Under the pieces are notes generated by a model. The model had not been told where the DNA came from. It worked only from the letters and a program-made list of their open reading frames with translations, and did not search any database. From contig JAXGGA010003954.1 of NCBI GenBank assembly GCA_038373865.1, positions 1 through 64,000 on the forward strand: DNA of 64,000 bases, in the 5' to 3' direction. This document shows positions 37,243-49,199 of this stretch, one piece after another. The stretch's first letter is position 1, and each line of letters opens with the position of its first letter. The position numbers were made by a program, and so were the translations under genes. The stretch is from Uloborus plumipes (taxonomy: Eukaryota > Arthropoda > Arachnida > Araneae > Uloboridae).

Positions 37243-38667
37243 CACTGGCGGAAAAAAAAATCCCAACACCAAGAAAGACTTGTGTTAGATAAACGAAATT
37301 TGGTAGGCGTGTTTATACAACTGAAAGATGACATCGATTGAAATTTCGTGTTCCGCGCATAAATGTGGCGCAGCTGGCGTCACTCAGAACATGCAAATAA
37401 GGCTTGTTTTAAAAGCGTGTTGTGAAGCTCGTGTGTATTATTTTTCCGTGAAATTTGACGAATTGCGTTCATGTTAGCCAGGAATACCTTTAAGAAGACG
37501 AAGAAGTCATTATCATCAGCTCACCGAGTTTAAACGAGGTCGTACAATTTGGCTACGAGAAGGTGGATTTTTATTTCGCGATATTGCAGAAAGACTTGGG
37601 TGGGAATGTTTCCACCATGCATGAATATTGGAAGCTATGGGCAAGGGATGGTACTACCTCAAGAAGATCGAGTTCCGAGCTGCCACGTGGCACGACTGAG
37701 AAGGAAGATCGCCGAATCTTGCGTACGGTTGTGGCGCATCGTACTGCATCTGCGGCTGACATTCGAGCTGCAGTTGGTATCGTCGTGACCCAAGGAACAG
37801 TAAGAAACTGTTTACTTCAAGGACAGCTCCGAGCCAGGCTGCCTGTAGCCGGTATTCCATTGACTGCAAACCATTGCCTTTTCCGACTTCAGTGGTGCCA
37901 CGACAGAGCTCTCTGGAGGTCGGAGTGGAGATCTGTTGTAATTTTTGATGAAAACAGATTCTGAATTAGTGCCAGTGGTGGCTGTATATTGGTCAGAAGG
38001 AGGCCTGGGGACCGCCTGCATCCAAGCGGTCTACGGCCTAGACACACGGGACTCACACCTGTAGTTATGGTTTCTGGAGCAATTTCCTACGACGGCAGGG
38101 GCATTCTTGTGGTTATCCCTAACTCACCGACTGAAAATTTGTCGTCAGTCTGTTAATTTAACCAGTAGTACAGCAGTTCATGAGTAGCATTCAAGGGGGC
38201 GTTTTCCAACCAGATAAAACTCACCTTCACATTGCTGCTGTAACGCAATGTGCTCTACAGAGTGCTGACATGTTATCATGACCTGCAAAATCACCAGGTC
38301 TGTCTCCAATTGATAACGTATGGGATATCACGGGATGACACCTCGAGCATCATCCACAGTCAGCAATAACGGTCCTAGTATTGACACAGCAAGTGCAACA
38401 AGCATAGAACTCCATACCACAAAGTGACATTCGGCACCTGTATGACATAATGCATGCACGCTTGCAGGCTTGCCTTCAAAATTCTAGAGGTTACACCCTC
38501 TATTAAATTAACATAATTTCACATTTGCACAGCATTTTCTTGAGCTTAAATTAGCCGGTGATCTTGTACATTTAATCAATTAAATATGTTAACTAGACAA
38601 TTGCATTACCCAAATTTCATTACTCTACGGCGATTTTTTCTTGGTGTTGGGATTTTTTCCGCCAGTG
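37243..38667 (+). mobile_element. Tc1-type transposon, broken copy
   Basis: A 1,425-bp element between TA at 37241-37242 and TA at 38668-38669. The ends CACTGGCGGAAAAAA and ATCCCAACACCAAGAA are mirrored at the right. The left end has three extra A. Both ends are complete, but the transposase inside is inactivated. It belongs to a different subfamily from 31247-32464, as shown by unrelated ends and motifs. Confidence 0.95.
37484..38506 (+). pseudogene. Tc1-type transposase pseudogene
   Basis: The relic can be followed end to end. An N-terminal RRRRSHYHQLTEFKRGR stretch with ATA at the expected start codon (37484) is followed by a helix-turn-helix region, then a frameshift near 37602. The next frame reads NVSTMHEYW... 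RRILRTVVAHRTASAADI... RTVRNCLLQGQLRARLPVAG. The first catalytic Asp is kept in VIFDENRF, immediately followed by a TGA at 37962-37964. Further on are GRGILVVIPN, FQPDKTHLH (second catalytic Asp kept), a TGA in the next block, and SPGLSPIDNVWD, where the catalytic Glu has become Asp. The end GYTLY-stop at 38504-38506 matches the family's usual terminus. The lost start, frameshift and several stops make it non-functional. Spacing between the second Asp and the Glu position looks like the classical 34, but the breaks prevent a firm count. Confidence 0.9.
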
Positions 38668-38726
38668 TATATTACGTACATGGAATATTCGAAATGTAGT
38701 TTAAAAAAGCTAAAAAATACGCTTTT

Positions 38727-38945
38727 AAATATAGTTTAGCCTTTAGTATTAAAATAATAGTATTAAATCCACTATTATATTTGCACAGAGCGTGAATTTT
38801 ATCTTTTATTCATAGTTTCATATACAAATAAATGAAACAATAATAATATATCAACATGTAATATAGTTTAGCCTTTAGTATTAACAGTGGTATTAGATAT
38901 ATAACTTTTATGTGCGTAAAAACGTGAATTTTATCTTTTATTCAG
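38727..38945. repeat. Two diverged tandem copies of a ~130-bp unit
   Basis: ATATAGTTTAGCCTTTAGTA begins both copies (about 38732 and 38862), and both end near GTGAATTTTATCTTTTATTC. The middle parts differ by indels. Confidence 0.8.
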
Positions 38946-39021
38946 AATTATATGCAGACAAACCCACGAGTGAAACTAATAAAAGCGTATTAAAAAAAAG
39001 GGGGGGGGTATATGGTAATGT

Positions 39022-39386
39022 CACTAGCAGCATAATCTCATTGGCCGATGATCGTATGATCGATGAGACGTAGCTCCAGTACGTCTCAACGGCCAAACAG
39101 AATCCGAGTAGCAAAATCCGATGAGTTTTGCTCGAAATACGATGAGATTTGGAGCAATTTACGAGCAGTGCAGTCCCGTGCCGATAAATTTGGGATCCAT
39201 TTTGGATGCTCGGCTTATTTTCATCGAGAAAGTTGATCGGATGGATGTCGCTTTCCGATGAAAAGTAGCTCACCGAAAACCGTGCTCGGATACTGATTGG
39301 AACGATGTCATCGTGCGTTACGGGATCAGTTTACGAGGAGTTCGATGATCGGCCGAGCAAAATCCGATGAGTTGATGCTACTTGTG
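39022..39386. mobile_element. Candidate GC-richer inverted-repeat element with CCGATGA motifs
   Basis: The left CACTAGCAGCATAATCTCAT and GGCCGATGATCG pair, with diverged bases, with the right CGATGATCGGCCGAG and ATGAGTTGATGCTACTTGTG. Between them GAGCAAAATCCGATGAG-type and CCGATGA motifs recur. Clearly GC-richer than its surroundings, non-coding, about 365 bp. A G9 tract lies just outside the left end (39000-39008). Confidence 0.5.
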
Positions 39387-41328
39387 GTAAGCCTTTTGTA
39401 CCAGCTACAATATGTGTCATCCGACTGCCTAGTTGCGTTTTGCATAAGGCTTACATTATTTCATAACGATGTTAAAGTACTCATTTAGTGCCCCAGTGTA
39501 AGTACAAAAGAGTTAATATACTTACATTTCTAAAATCTACTTAATCACTGCTTAGCTTGTGAAATCATTAAAAGAAGGGCGTGAAAAAAATGTGCACAAT
39601 AAATATAGGTGGTTCACTTGTCAGTCTTTGGCATGTGAACCTGTCTTTTTATTTTTATTTTTATGCACTGATGATGGGGCTGCAGTTTATAGCCCCGAAA
39701 CAGCTGTTTGCTGAGTTTTAAACTCTTTTATTCGTATTTATTTGTACTTTTTAAACGTTGTCTATATTTACACATTTCATAAAGCAAAGTTTTCGACTGT
39801 TGTTTCGCAATAAATATAGCCTCTACATCCTAAATTCTACAGGACAAACTAATATTTATTTATTTATTTTTAGCTTGCGATTAATTTTATAATTTAAAAA
39901 GTGTAACGATATCCATATTAAGTTGAAGAAGGAAATTTATTTTTTTAAACGTAAAGTTTAATGCAGTAACGTAGCAGCGAGCATACTCCAAATATGTGTA
40001 CTACAATGCTGAAAATTAAACTCTAATGAAAAAAAAATCTTAAGTATTTTTTTCAAGCCAGTCGTTCTTGTTTCTTTGCTTATGCGAAATTAATTAAAGA
40101 GAAGAATTTGACATTTCTTTTATTTCTTCATCGTTAGAAACAGCAAAAGAGAAATAACAATACCTAGAGTAATTGGCAACTAAAAAGTGTAGTTAGATAA
40201 TTTCTTCCCATACAACTTCGAGACAGTTTGTACTTTCTTTTGTGATAGGTTCCCTTTGAAATCCTTTATGAATGTCTTTTTCTTGATATTGTGCAGAAAA
40301 GAAACAAAAGTTGATTTTTTTTCCCCTAGTTTGTGTGTGAACGTTGGAAAATATACCGAATATATTTTAACGTTAATACAAAACTTAATTTTTGTTTTCG
40401 GAAAATATGTGGTAAACTGTTGAAGAAAACTGAATAATTTCTTTCGGACAATAACTAAGAGTTTTTAATTTAAATAGTTTTGCTAATGTTAGAAAATAGT
40501 TTGCAGTAAAAATATATTATGCAGACACATAAAATAATCTTAAATAAAATGGCATTAAAAATAATATATATGCGAAGCAATTTATTATTGAAAGTCATTA
40601 CGTTTGCAATATTTGTCATATTTTACAAGAACAACCAAAGTGACACGATTGAAAATTAAAAAAAATAATAACAACTAAACATTTAAAAACAAATAAATAT
40701 TTTAAAACAAAAGAAATAAAAACAGCGTTCGGAAAAATTTGTTTTACGAAAAATGTTTTAATTTATTTACACTAGTATACTTAACTCTGGACCTTTAATT
40801 TTTTGAAGATATTCATCATGTAACAGTGTAGGACGAATTGTAAGATTGATTTATTTCACTTAAATCCCGTATTAATAACTTCTCTAACGTATATGCATTG
40901 ATTTCATATGAATATTAACTTCATTTCATTTTATTTAACATTTTTAATGCGAACTATAAGCAAAAACCGATTTCAAATGAATTTTGATTTAAGATAACTA
41001 ATTTTCGCAACAAAATATGATACTGTTTTAGCTTAATAAGGATCAAAATTCATGATTTGATACTGATTATTAAATATTGATTTAATATTGGGAAATTATA
41101 TTATTGTAATGTAACATTTGCTATTGATTTATAAGTAAAAATAAAAAACATAAAATATTCACATGAAATGAATATATACATATTGAAGAAGGTATAAATA
41201 AATGATTTAAGTGAGAACACACAAATCTAATAATTCTACGTCGATCATATTCAATCTCATTCTAAAAAGATATTTTTTTTTCTTGATAAAATTAATGTAC
41301 CCAGCATCTTTTCAAACTCAATCTTTAA
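39387..41328. other. Intergenic sequence
   Basis: AT-rich. A GGGGCTGCAGTTTATAGCCC-type small hairpin lies near 39676-39696. No gene supported. Confidence 0.4.
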
Positions 41329-42282
41329 CCCATTTATGTCCAAGTTTTTTTTTTAACATTTTTTTTTTTTTTTTTTGTCAATTTTTATCTGCTTAAAACT
41401 CTTACTTGGAATGGTTTACATCATTTTAGGCTTGAAATATTTCGCCGTTGCTATATTTATTATGTTATTTAACGTCTTGTTTATGGGATATTTTGCAGAT
41501 ATGTGAGCAAAATCAACGCCTCCAAAATACTAAATGCCTGTAACTTTCTGGTTTTTAGCACAGAGCAAAATTTCATTCTTGGTTCACGATACACTGTCAT
41601 CTACCAGAGTTTTTCGAGAAAGAGAAATTAACGATTGGTTCATTTTTAAATTTAAATTTAAAAATCAACCAATCAAAAAATTTATTTCGAATATTGTTTG
41701 GATCCATCGCCAATAGCTGCAAAATGCCCTTGGTTCACGATACACTGCCATCTACCGGAGTTCTATAAAAAATTAACGATTGGTTCATTTCTGAATTTAA
41801 ATTAAAAAATTAACCAATCAAAAAATAACAACGACATTATCGGATTGCCGCAAGGTGGCGTTTAAAGTTGAACCCATCTCGACGGTAGCGAAGCAAATGT
41901 TATAGTCATTTAGTATTTAGGAGGCGTTGGCAAAATACGAACTTACTTGACTTTACTAGTTCAAAGTAACATTATAGAGTGCATCTGTGATCAATTTTGA
42001 GCAAATCATTTTAAAATAGTTTAACTTTATGAAAAATAAGTTCGCAAAAAAAACTTATTTTCTTCTGCTACCCATGATGGATCGTTGCTTGACTGATTTG
42101 TCTGAAAGTAGCTGTTAATAAATAAACTCTGACGTCCAAATAGTGGCTCTAACTGGTTTTCTCAAGTAGAAGGACTATTTAACTTGTGAAAAACAGCTTT
42201 AGTAAAATAATATACCCATTACAGGTTTTTGTATGCAGTACTTAACCGGCTTCCCGTTTTTAGGCTACTGGGCATAAATGGG
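41329..42282. mobile_element. piggyBac-like MITE (TTAA target), interrupted
   Basis: TTAA at 41325-41328 is followed by CCCATTTATGTCC. The right end reads GGGCATAAATGGG followed by TTAA at 42283-42286. TTAA duplication plus CCC...GGG termini is the piggyBac pattern. Without the 416-bp insertion and its target duplication the element would be about 530 bp. Poly-T runs fill its left side. Non-coding. Confidence 0.8.
41514..41929. mobile_element. 416-bp element with 7-bp target duplication (CAACGCCTCC ends)
   Basis: Flanked by GCAAAAT at 41507-41513 and 41930-41936. The ends are CAACGCCTCC and GGAGGCGTTG with the inverted repeat continuing as AAATACTAAATG. Inside are two direct ~100-bp copies (about 41578-41687 and 41729-41828) of CTTGGTTCACGATACACTG... 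ATTAACGATTGGTTCATTT, followed by GCCGCAAGGTGGCG. The two halves match the outer arms of the 6.7-kb composite at 55220-61907, so this is the compact form of that family. Inserted within the piggyBac-like MITE. Confidence 0.85.
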
Positions 42283-42286
42283 TTAA

Positions 42287-43250
42287 ACATTCACTATAAT
42301 ACACTTTTGCAGCACCAAATTTCGCTTGGGGTCAACTTTTGGAACTATTTTCAGAAATTGAAATCCCGTGTGCGCCCTATGTAAGCCCATGAAATGTTTT
42401 GCCCAATGCTTCACTCACTAGAGTGATCTAAACACCTCACGTTATTTTATAGCCACCCTGTATTTTTTCCCACTAATTGTGTCCGTTCTTTAGTAATTGT
42501 CGAATGGTTTATGAAAACTTCGTGGGAGTGAGTTCGGAGTTTCGACATTTCTGATATTTTACTTTCGGATTTTTCATGTTATGCTGTATAAAATATAAAA
42601 CTTGATGGAGGAATAGGCAATTGAGTTATTATTTATGAAGAAGTTAGCATTCACATGAAAGTACTGATAATATATTAGAGTATTTCAAAATGCCACCTAT
42701 GCTTTCTTTTTTGCAGAACTTTTATTCATATTTAATATGCATTTACAGTATGCAGACTCTTATCTAGAAAGATCAACGTATCGAATGTGGTTCATTAAAA
42801 AAGTACTTCCAATAAAACTGACTGAAAAGTCATCAAATATACATTTTAGGTTTCTAGAGTGAACTTTCAAAATCAGCTTTCTAACACGTGTCGCTTGCTA
42901 TAGCGATAACACACTTTTGAAATATGTGTAGAAAAACAGGGATAATAACCGCATACTAAGCTCTTAGGCGACATGATGTTTAACTTCTCCCTTACTTTGC
43001 AATAAGCGTAGTAATTCCTTTCTAGATAAGAGACAAATATAAAACACATCTTAGCAATGTTCAAAATAATTCATAGAAACTTTACTACTTTGCATAATTT
43101 CTTATAATTGACATTTGCCGCAAGTTTCATTTCCTTCGGGTGATTTCTTCATGAATTTTTTGCAAACAGCTTTATGTTTTTTCAAACTATTTCTAAATTG
43201 TTAACAAAAAAAAAAAAACTTTCATTTATCTAAGCTACCAAAAGCTCTTA
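42287..43250. other. Intergenic sequence
   Basis: No gene seen. AGCCACCCTGTAT near 42451 resembles the end of an unrelated element, but no partner end was found. Confidence 0.4.
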
Positions 43251-43254
43251 CTTT

Positions 43255-43600
43255 TTTATTTATTCTCTTAAAACGCAGATAAGTGCAAAACGAATAATGA
43301 TTGCAGGTAAAATTTACCGAATAAAAGGATGTATAAACTTTCCTTTTTAATCTATATTTATTCACAAAAAATAGATGTAATATATATAGAGCGAGAAAAA
43401 GAGAAAATTCAGTGATTTCAATACTTAGCGGAAATTGTTTTTAAAAAATAAATAAAAGATAATAGGGAAATGTCGGGCAAGTGCAATATTTAACATTGTG
43501 CACTTTTTTAGAAAGAACCAATTTGAAAACATAAATAAGGGCTCAAAAATAAGAAACAATGTATTTTATTATCAAACTTACATTGAAGTACTATTTCACA
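43255..43600. repeat. Diverged dispersed duplication, copy 1
   Basis: Matches 46555-46900 in the same order with substitutions and indels. Shared landmarks are ATGTATAAACTTYCCTTTTT with TCTATATTTATT, then ATRCTTAGYGGAAA, then a GATA/AAGTAGGG region, then TTTTTTAGAA with CAATTTGAAA/CGATTGGAAA, then CAATGTATTTTA. An old interspersed repeat or a segmental duplication. Confidence 0.6.
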
Positions 43601-45125
43601 AACTAGACATGGCAAAAAAAGCTTCACTTTATTTAAGCTACCAAATTCACTTACTTTTCTATTTATAAAAACTTATTTAGCTGATGACTTTTTTGCTAAA
43701 ACACGTCTTCTTTCAAACATAGCGCAGAGATTTAAGAAGCAAGGAGAAAAACAAGAGCTAATTTATAGCACATTTAGCTGAAAGTCACGAAAGAAAAGCT
43801 ATCTTCCACTAGCATTAAGACCCAACAAATGAAAGCCACAAATCGAGTGACGACTAAAGAAATCATTTCTATTGTTTGAAGTTAATTTTGGAATCGAAAA
43901 CTTCTTTGCTGAGTTCCTTTTCCTTTGAACATGAAAGAGGAGGTTCAAAAACTCTCTCCGCAAAAGGTCAAAATCTATTGACAATAAATAATTAAATAGT
44001 ATTTTAGTACAGAAATTCAATACTCTAGATAAATCTTAAGGTTCAAAGCAATATTTTTGAAATTTGTAATGTTAAATACTATGAGTTGTGTTTCAAAGTC
44101 ACTTATTAAAGATGAAAAATAGAACAGTATTTTTTTATACAAATGAGCAAATTTACACACACCACATGTTAATATATATTTATATATACATAATAAATTG
44201 ATGCTTTCAATTGCATGAAAATTTTACAAACTTCAAATATTACATCATGTGAAATATATTGTTCAAGGTGATAGCTTTAAATAAGGAAATAAGAAAAACC
44301 CTTAGATTCATGGCCTTGGATCTCGTTCATTTTTTATTCAATTGGCACCAAATTTTGCTCCTTTAACATATGACTCATTAAAAACAGGAAAAAAGATTGC
44401 TATTTAAACTTAGATATTAATTATGACCAACTTTAAAATAAAAAAAAAGTACTGCGTAACACAAAAAGAAAAAGAAAGAAAAAATCCTTGTTTTCAATTT
44501 AAAGGACTATTGTTACAAAGTTTGTCAAAATTGCTGCCAGTTTGTCACAACTTCAAACTTTCTTAACAAGGACAATATAGAACAGATAACAATTACTAAA
44601 CACCCAACAGCTAATCAAACATCATTAACACTGTACATTTAACAGTACACCATACATCCAAAAATGCGCGAAAACACATTTCTAAAAGGCAACAGAGCTA
44701 AGCATATTCACCGTAGTGAAAAGAGGAGACTGGTCGAAAAAACTCATCGTTGCATAGGCATTTATAATCGCTGTAGATAAATTTCTAGTTCAGTCTCGTG
44801 GCTTCCATCGGTTCTATATACTACTTTCGAAATGTTACAGGCGTTGTCCATTCATTACGAGATAGTAATTACAGGTTAAGTTTGAAATGCCACCAAATGT
44901 CGTCAAGATAGGTGACACCAAGTGATTTCTTGCCGTTCTCATAGACGCAATGTTAAATGGTACATGGTAGGCAAATAAAAAGGTAAAAGTACAAGAGCAA
45001 CGATAACTTTGAGTGAAAATCATTTTAACAAACTCCATTCTTAGCAAGATTAAACAAATTAAAAACACAACAACATATTATAACAATTTTTTACGAAATT
45101 TGTAAAAATATTAAACCGTTTTTGA
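43601..45125. other. Intergenic sequence
   Basis: AT-rich, no supported gene. The minus frames at 43799-44020 and 44835-45068 are anonymous. Confidence 0.4.
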
Positions 45126-45129
45126 TTAA

Positions 45130-45410
45130 CTCAGTAAGGACACCGGAGTCCTAATAATGCCAACTAGGAGTCCTAATGACAATGGCCATATTTCCATGCG
45201 TTCTCTATCGAATTGAGGTCTGTGTTGAGTGCATGCCAGCTCATTACACTGGTAATCGGAGAAGTAAGCCGTTCTTTCGTGCAGTAGGAAGTGTGTATAG
45301 ATTCGTTGCCTTGTTGAAAAATCCGCTTGAGAACACCCATTAGTTCACAAAATGACAAAAAAATGTTTTCCAAGAGTTTCTTGACAGTTCTTTGGATTCT
45401 GTATACCATT
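45130..45410 (-). pseudogene. Tc1-type transposase relic (catalytic C-terminal half)
   Basis: The minus frame 45409-45173 (78 codons) contains RIFQQGNESIHTSYCTKERL then SVMSWHALNTDLNSIENAWK. This aligns with the Tc1 block FQQDNxxxHTS... W...SPDLNPIENxW. The second catalytic Asp is replaced by Gly, the Glu is kept, and 34 residues separate the two positions as in DD34E Tc1 elements. The N-terminal half and the ends of the element are not found, and the frame breaks down below 45173. A truncated, dead copy of a third Tc1 lineage in the window. Confidence 0.85.
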
Positions 45411-46554
45411 CAAGAAACAAATAGAGGTACTATTATTAAATACAAAATCTAAGCAAGCCATAGGCGATTTATCATTTTGTTGCCTACAGTATATGCTGTT
45501 CGTATCTTTCCTCAAGTCACACTAATAGAATTATAATCCATCTAGGCCATCCAAATTTTATATATTTTTATCAAAGAAAGTAACATTTACTTTTCAGTCG
45601 CGAAAATACATGTGCTATTTTTCCCATTAAAGTCCGGCTTACTAGGAACAACTTTTTTAAAAAAAAACTCAAGCACTCCTTTTTTCTTTTTTTTCCCCCT
45701 TTTTTTTGTTTGTTGATGAATCCTGATTCGGTTCTTAATCTATTTAGGCTGTCACGAGCTGTTTTTGATCCAAGCTGATGATTTATAGGATTAAAGGACA
45801 AATTGTCAGTTCGAGCGTTTTTTTTTTTTTAAACTATTCCTTCATCCTTACGAAATAAATTTTTCTTCAATTTTTTGATCGATACGCATGTCTGGTTTGC
45901 TCTAAACGCAGTAAAACACTACACTATACCACCTCAAGACCAATTAAAAATAGCTAAGTGAACTCACTATCAAATTTCAAAATACTAAACTTGCTCACCC
46001 TCTTCAGGCGAGAACTACAAAGGTTTGTTGGTTTTGATTATTCATCAAGCAATCTGTGCACTTGATAGTCTAAGATAAATGTATCGTTTTTCCTCCACCA
46101 ATCACGTTTCAAGAGATATTTGAATAAAATCTGAATTGTGCAAAATCGGCATTGCTGAAATAGCAAAAAAAGAAAAAAAAAGTCTTTTGTAATTTCTGGT
46201 TTTCGTTTTGGTTATATTTTTCAACACGTTTTTTGAATCATATTGTATATACCTAGAGTACAAATTTTTAAAGCATTTCGCTGGAACGTTTTCGTTTTAT
46301 TCAAATATTTGCATTGTGCTTAAACTTTTACCCTGCACTGTATTTCTCATTGGTGTTCCGGCACTGGAAAATGTCTGAAATCACCCGTGATGTGAGTATG
46401 TGTTTCCTATTTCTTTAGAATGTTATTTTTCAAAACCATTTTTTTTTATTTACGTGCACTTACACGTCGTTTGAGACAGTTTTCTCATAAATCTTTCGAA
46501 AGTTTACCCCGTACCGAATATTTTTTGTCAATGCTTTACAGCTTATCTATGAAA
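45411..46554. other. Intergenic sequence
   Basis: No supported gene or repeat beyond poly-T and poly-A runs. Confidence 0.4.
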
Positions 46555-46900
46555 ATAAGTCTATTCATGTTCATAAAACACCGATAAGTAAAAAAGAAAG
46601 AATGCTTACACACACAACTTATCGTGAAAAAGAATGTATAAACTTCCCTTTTTTTTCTATATTTATTTATCTATATTTGGATAAAATTTTCAGTTATTTT
46701 AATGCTTAGTGGAAAATGTTTACTTTTTTTCCTTGCTTATGTATAATAAAAGGAAGTAGGGGATAACAGATAGAGTGAAATATTTAGATTGCTTATCTTT
46801 TTTTAGAATGAAGCGATTGGAAATTTAGTTTGAAAGTTACAGAACAAAAAGAAAAAGCAATGTATTTTAATAAAGAAATTACATTTTTGGCAGTAAATTT
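46555..46900. repeat. Diverged dispersed duplication, copy 2
   Basis: Counterpart of 43255-43600, about 3.3 kb downstream in the same orientation. Confidence 0.6.
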
Positions 46901-47965
46901 GCACCTTCAAAGAAATGAGAAAAATTTTCACTTCTTTGCTTCATCGAGTAAAGTGAAAAAAAAATAAATATAATACTTTAAATTTGATTGCGTAAAATAT
47001 TTGTCATAGCAAAACGAAAAAATAAACCAATGTATGAATTAATGAATAAATAATGAAACAGTAATCTGAAAAATTAATAAATTAATTAACGTATGGAAAA
47101 AACTAAACTATTAAATAAAACAGTGAATGAAATGAGAAAATGTGCGAATGAATAAGTAAATAAGTGAATAAATCGCCAGAACTACTAAAACAAGAAGTTC
47201 TGTCAAGAACTAAACGAGCCTACTTTCCCGTACATCGACATCGGCATTCGAACATCTGATCATTATTCTCTTAATTATCTGAGTCTGAAAATTATGTCAA
47301 ACATACCTTTCTAGCACTTGAAGCTGATCTTTAAAAGCAAAATACACCCCTCTCAACAGATGAAATGGACACGTAAAAAGTAAATAAACGAATGAAGAAA
47401 GTTTTGTCGCACCTTTTAAAGAATGTAACTGTTACAGTTCTTTCGTAGAAAAAATCCTCAATCGTTTTCAAAAAAAAAAAATTAATAAATAAATAAAAGT
47501 AAAAAGAGCATCAAAACACATTTTATCAAAGAAAGAAAACAAAAGAAAAAAAACGTCGTCCGCTAATAAAATGTCTCGAATTTTACTTTTAATCCGTTGC
47601 CAGTTGTTAAATGTAAATAAAGAATAAAATGCCCTCGTGAATGAAAAATTTTTGTTACAAAAAAATCGTCTGCCAAAAAAAAAAAGAAGAAAAGAACAAT
47701 AATAAATGAAATAAAACAAATGAATAAATAAACAAAAAATCGTTTGCACAGTCAGTCATTTTTTTTTCTGAGCCTGCATTTCCGCCATGTTTGCGGAGTC
47801 GGAGTCGGAATCAGAGTCCTCACAGAAGATTATTCAGAAAAGTACTTTACAAACATTATTTATTAAAACCATTTTCTTACAAAGTTAGTTTGAAGGAAAT
47901 CCGACTTTAAGTTCAGGATCAACATTCAACTTAAATTCCCCGTAGGCGCTAATGTTAAATTTTTT
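46901..47965. other. Intergenic sequence with AATAAATR-rich low complexity
   Basis: Degenerate GAATAAAT/TAAATAAGT runs at about 47020-47180 and 47480-47730. The Phe-rich minus frame at 47468-47749 derives from these. Confidence 0.5.
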
Positions 47966-47971
47966 TTCTGA

Positions 47972-48585
47972 ACGGTTCAATATTGAACGAAAAATGGTTC
48001 AAATCAAAAAGCGAAATATGGGAATGAGCCTCTCCGAGATTTTTCAAACAAAAAAAAGTTTATTCCATTCGGACGGTTCACTCAAAAATTATTAGGTGGG
48101 GAAAGGTTGCTTGAACGGTTCAATGTTGAACGAAAAAATGTTCAAATTGAAAATGTAAATACGGTAATGAAGTATTCTTGCTGAGATCCTTCGAACAAAA
48201 AAAAAAGTTTATTGAAATCGGACTGTTCACTCAAAAGTTATTAGGGGTGACACCTTGCTTGAGCGGTTCAATGTTGAACGAAAAATTGTTCAAATCGAAA
48301 ATGTAAATACGGGGATGAAGTATCCTTGATAAGATCTTTCGAGCAAAAAAAGTTTGTTCAAATCGGACTGTTCACTCAAAAGTTAGCATCGCGGGACAGG
48401 TTGTTTTAACGGCTCAAAGTTGAACCAAAACTTGTTCAAATCGAAAAATCAAATATGGGAATGATCTGTACTCGCCGAGATCTTTCCAACAAAAAAAAAA
48501 GTTTGTCCAAATCGGAATGAACATTCAAAAGTTGTTAGGGGGGACAGCTAGACAGACAGACCGACCGACCGACCGACACACTAAT
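47972..48585 (+). repeat. Four ~145-bp tandem units ending in a GACC microsatellite
   Basis: Units start at about 47972, 48114, 48259 and 48407 with ACGGTTCAATRTTGAACGAA. They continue GTTCAAATCGAAAA...GAGATCTTTCRAACAAAAAA and AGTTTATTCAAATCGGACTG, and close TTCACTCAAAAGTTATTAGG. The last unit runs into GGGGGGACAGCTAGACAGAC then (CCGA)n at 48560-48579. This order (repeat units, then CAGAC/CCGAC tail) resembles fragments of a dispersed arthropod repeat family. Non-coding. Confidence 0.8.
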
Positions 48586-48668
48586 TCCCCATCTCAATAC
48601 CCTACTTTCAAATTTTTAATTTTTCAATATTCATTTCACCTTTTTATTTCTCTTTGGTTTTTTTTTTC

Positions 48669-48745
48669 GTACTTGGCGATATTTTTTTAACTTGGCTATA
48701 TTTTTTAAACTTGGCTATATTTTTTGTACTTGGCGTAATTTTTTA
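48669..48745. repeat. Short tandem repeat ACTTGGC(G/T)ATATTTTTT
   Basis: Four imperfect copies of a ~22-bp unit beginning ACTTGGC. Confidence 0.8.
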
Positions 48746-48924
48746 GATGCATTAAGCCACTTTTAATACTTTTTTCGTCTTTCTTTTATTTTTAACGGGA
48801 AAGTAGGCTAAAAAGTAAGTATTTCAGAAGTAAGATTTTAAGATTTTACTATAAACTGAGAGGAATAATTTTTCGTGCTGCTAAAAGTGTCTCCTGACCT
48901 TTACCTTGTTAAATCACTGCACGT

Positions 48925-49197
48925 AATTTAACCGGTTTTATGGGGGGCCTTGACGAGAGCTCTTCTTTTTTCTATTTTATCCGACCCAAGAGCGGAGAGC
49001 CCCTCATCCAGCACCCCCAGAGATTATACATTTTTTTTTTTTTTTTTTGAACTTAGAGACTTTGTGACCACGATCAGATTTGACCTGCCCCAGTCACCAT
49101 TGGCAAACAAGGAGGATCTTCAACCGACTGGCATCAAACCCGGATATCCTCCAGTTACGAGTCCAATGCCTCATCAATCAGGTTACAACGATCCTAG
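48925..49197 (-). mobile_element. tRNA-derived SINE, diverged copy
   Basis: Read on the minus strand it parallels 3282-3567: a tRNA-like head with GGCATTGGACTCGTAACTGG and GGGTTTGATGCC (decayed box B), then the TCTCTGGGGGTGCTGGATGA body, then GGCCCCCCATAAAACCGGTT at the 3' end. A long poly-T tract interrupts it (49032-49049). Older than the first copy. The 106-codon plus frame here is a SINE shadow. Confidence 0.75.
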
Positions 49198-49199
49198 GA

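Noticed and set aside
47972..48585. Possible CRISPR-like regular array
   Set aside because: The sequence is eukaryotic, the units are contiguous tandem repeats of ~145 bp without distinct spacers, and no cas genes exist.
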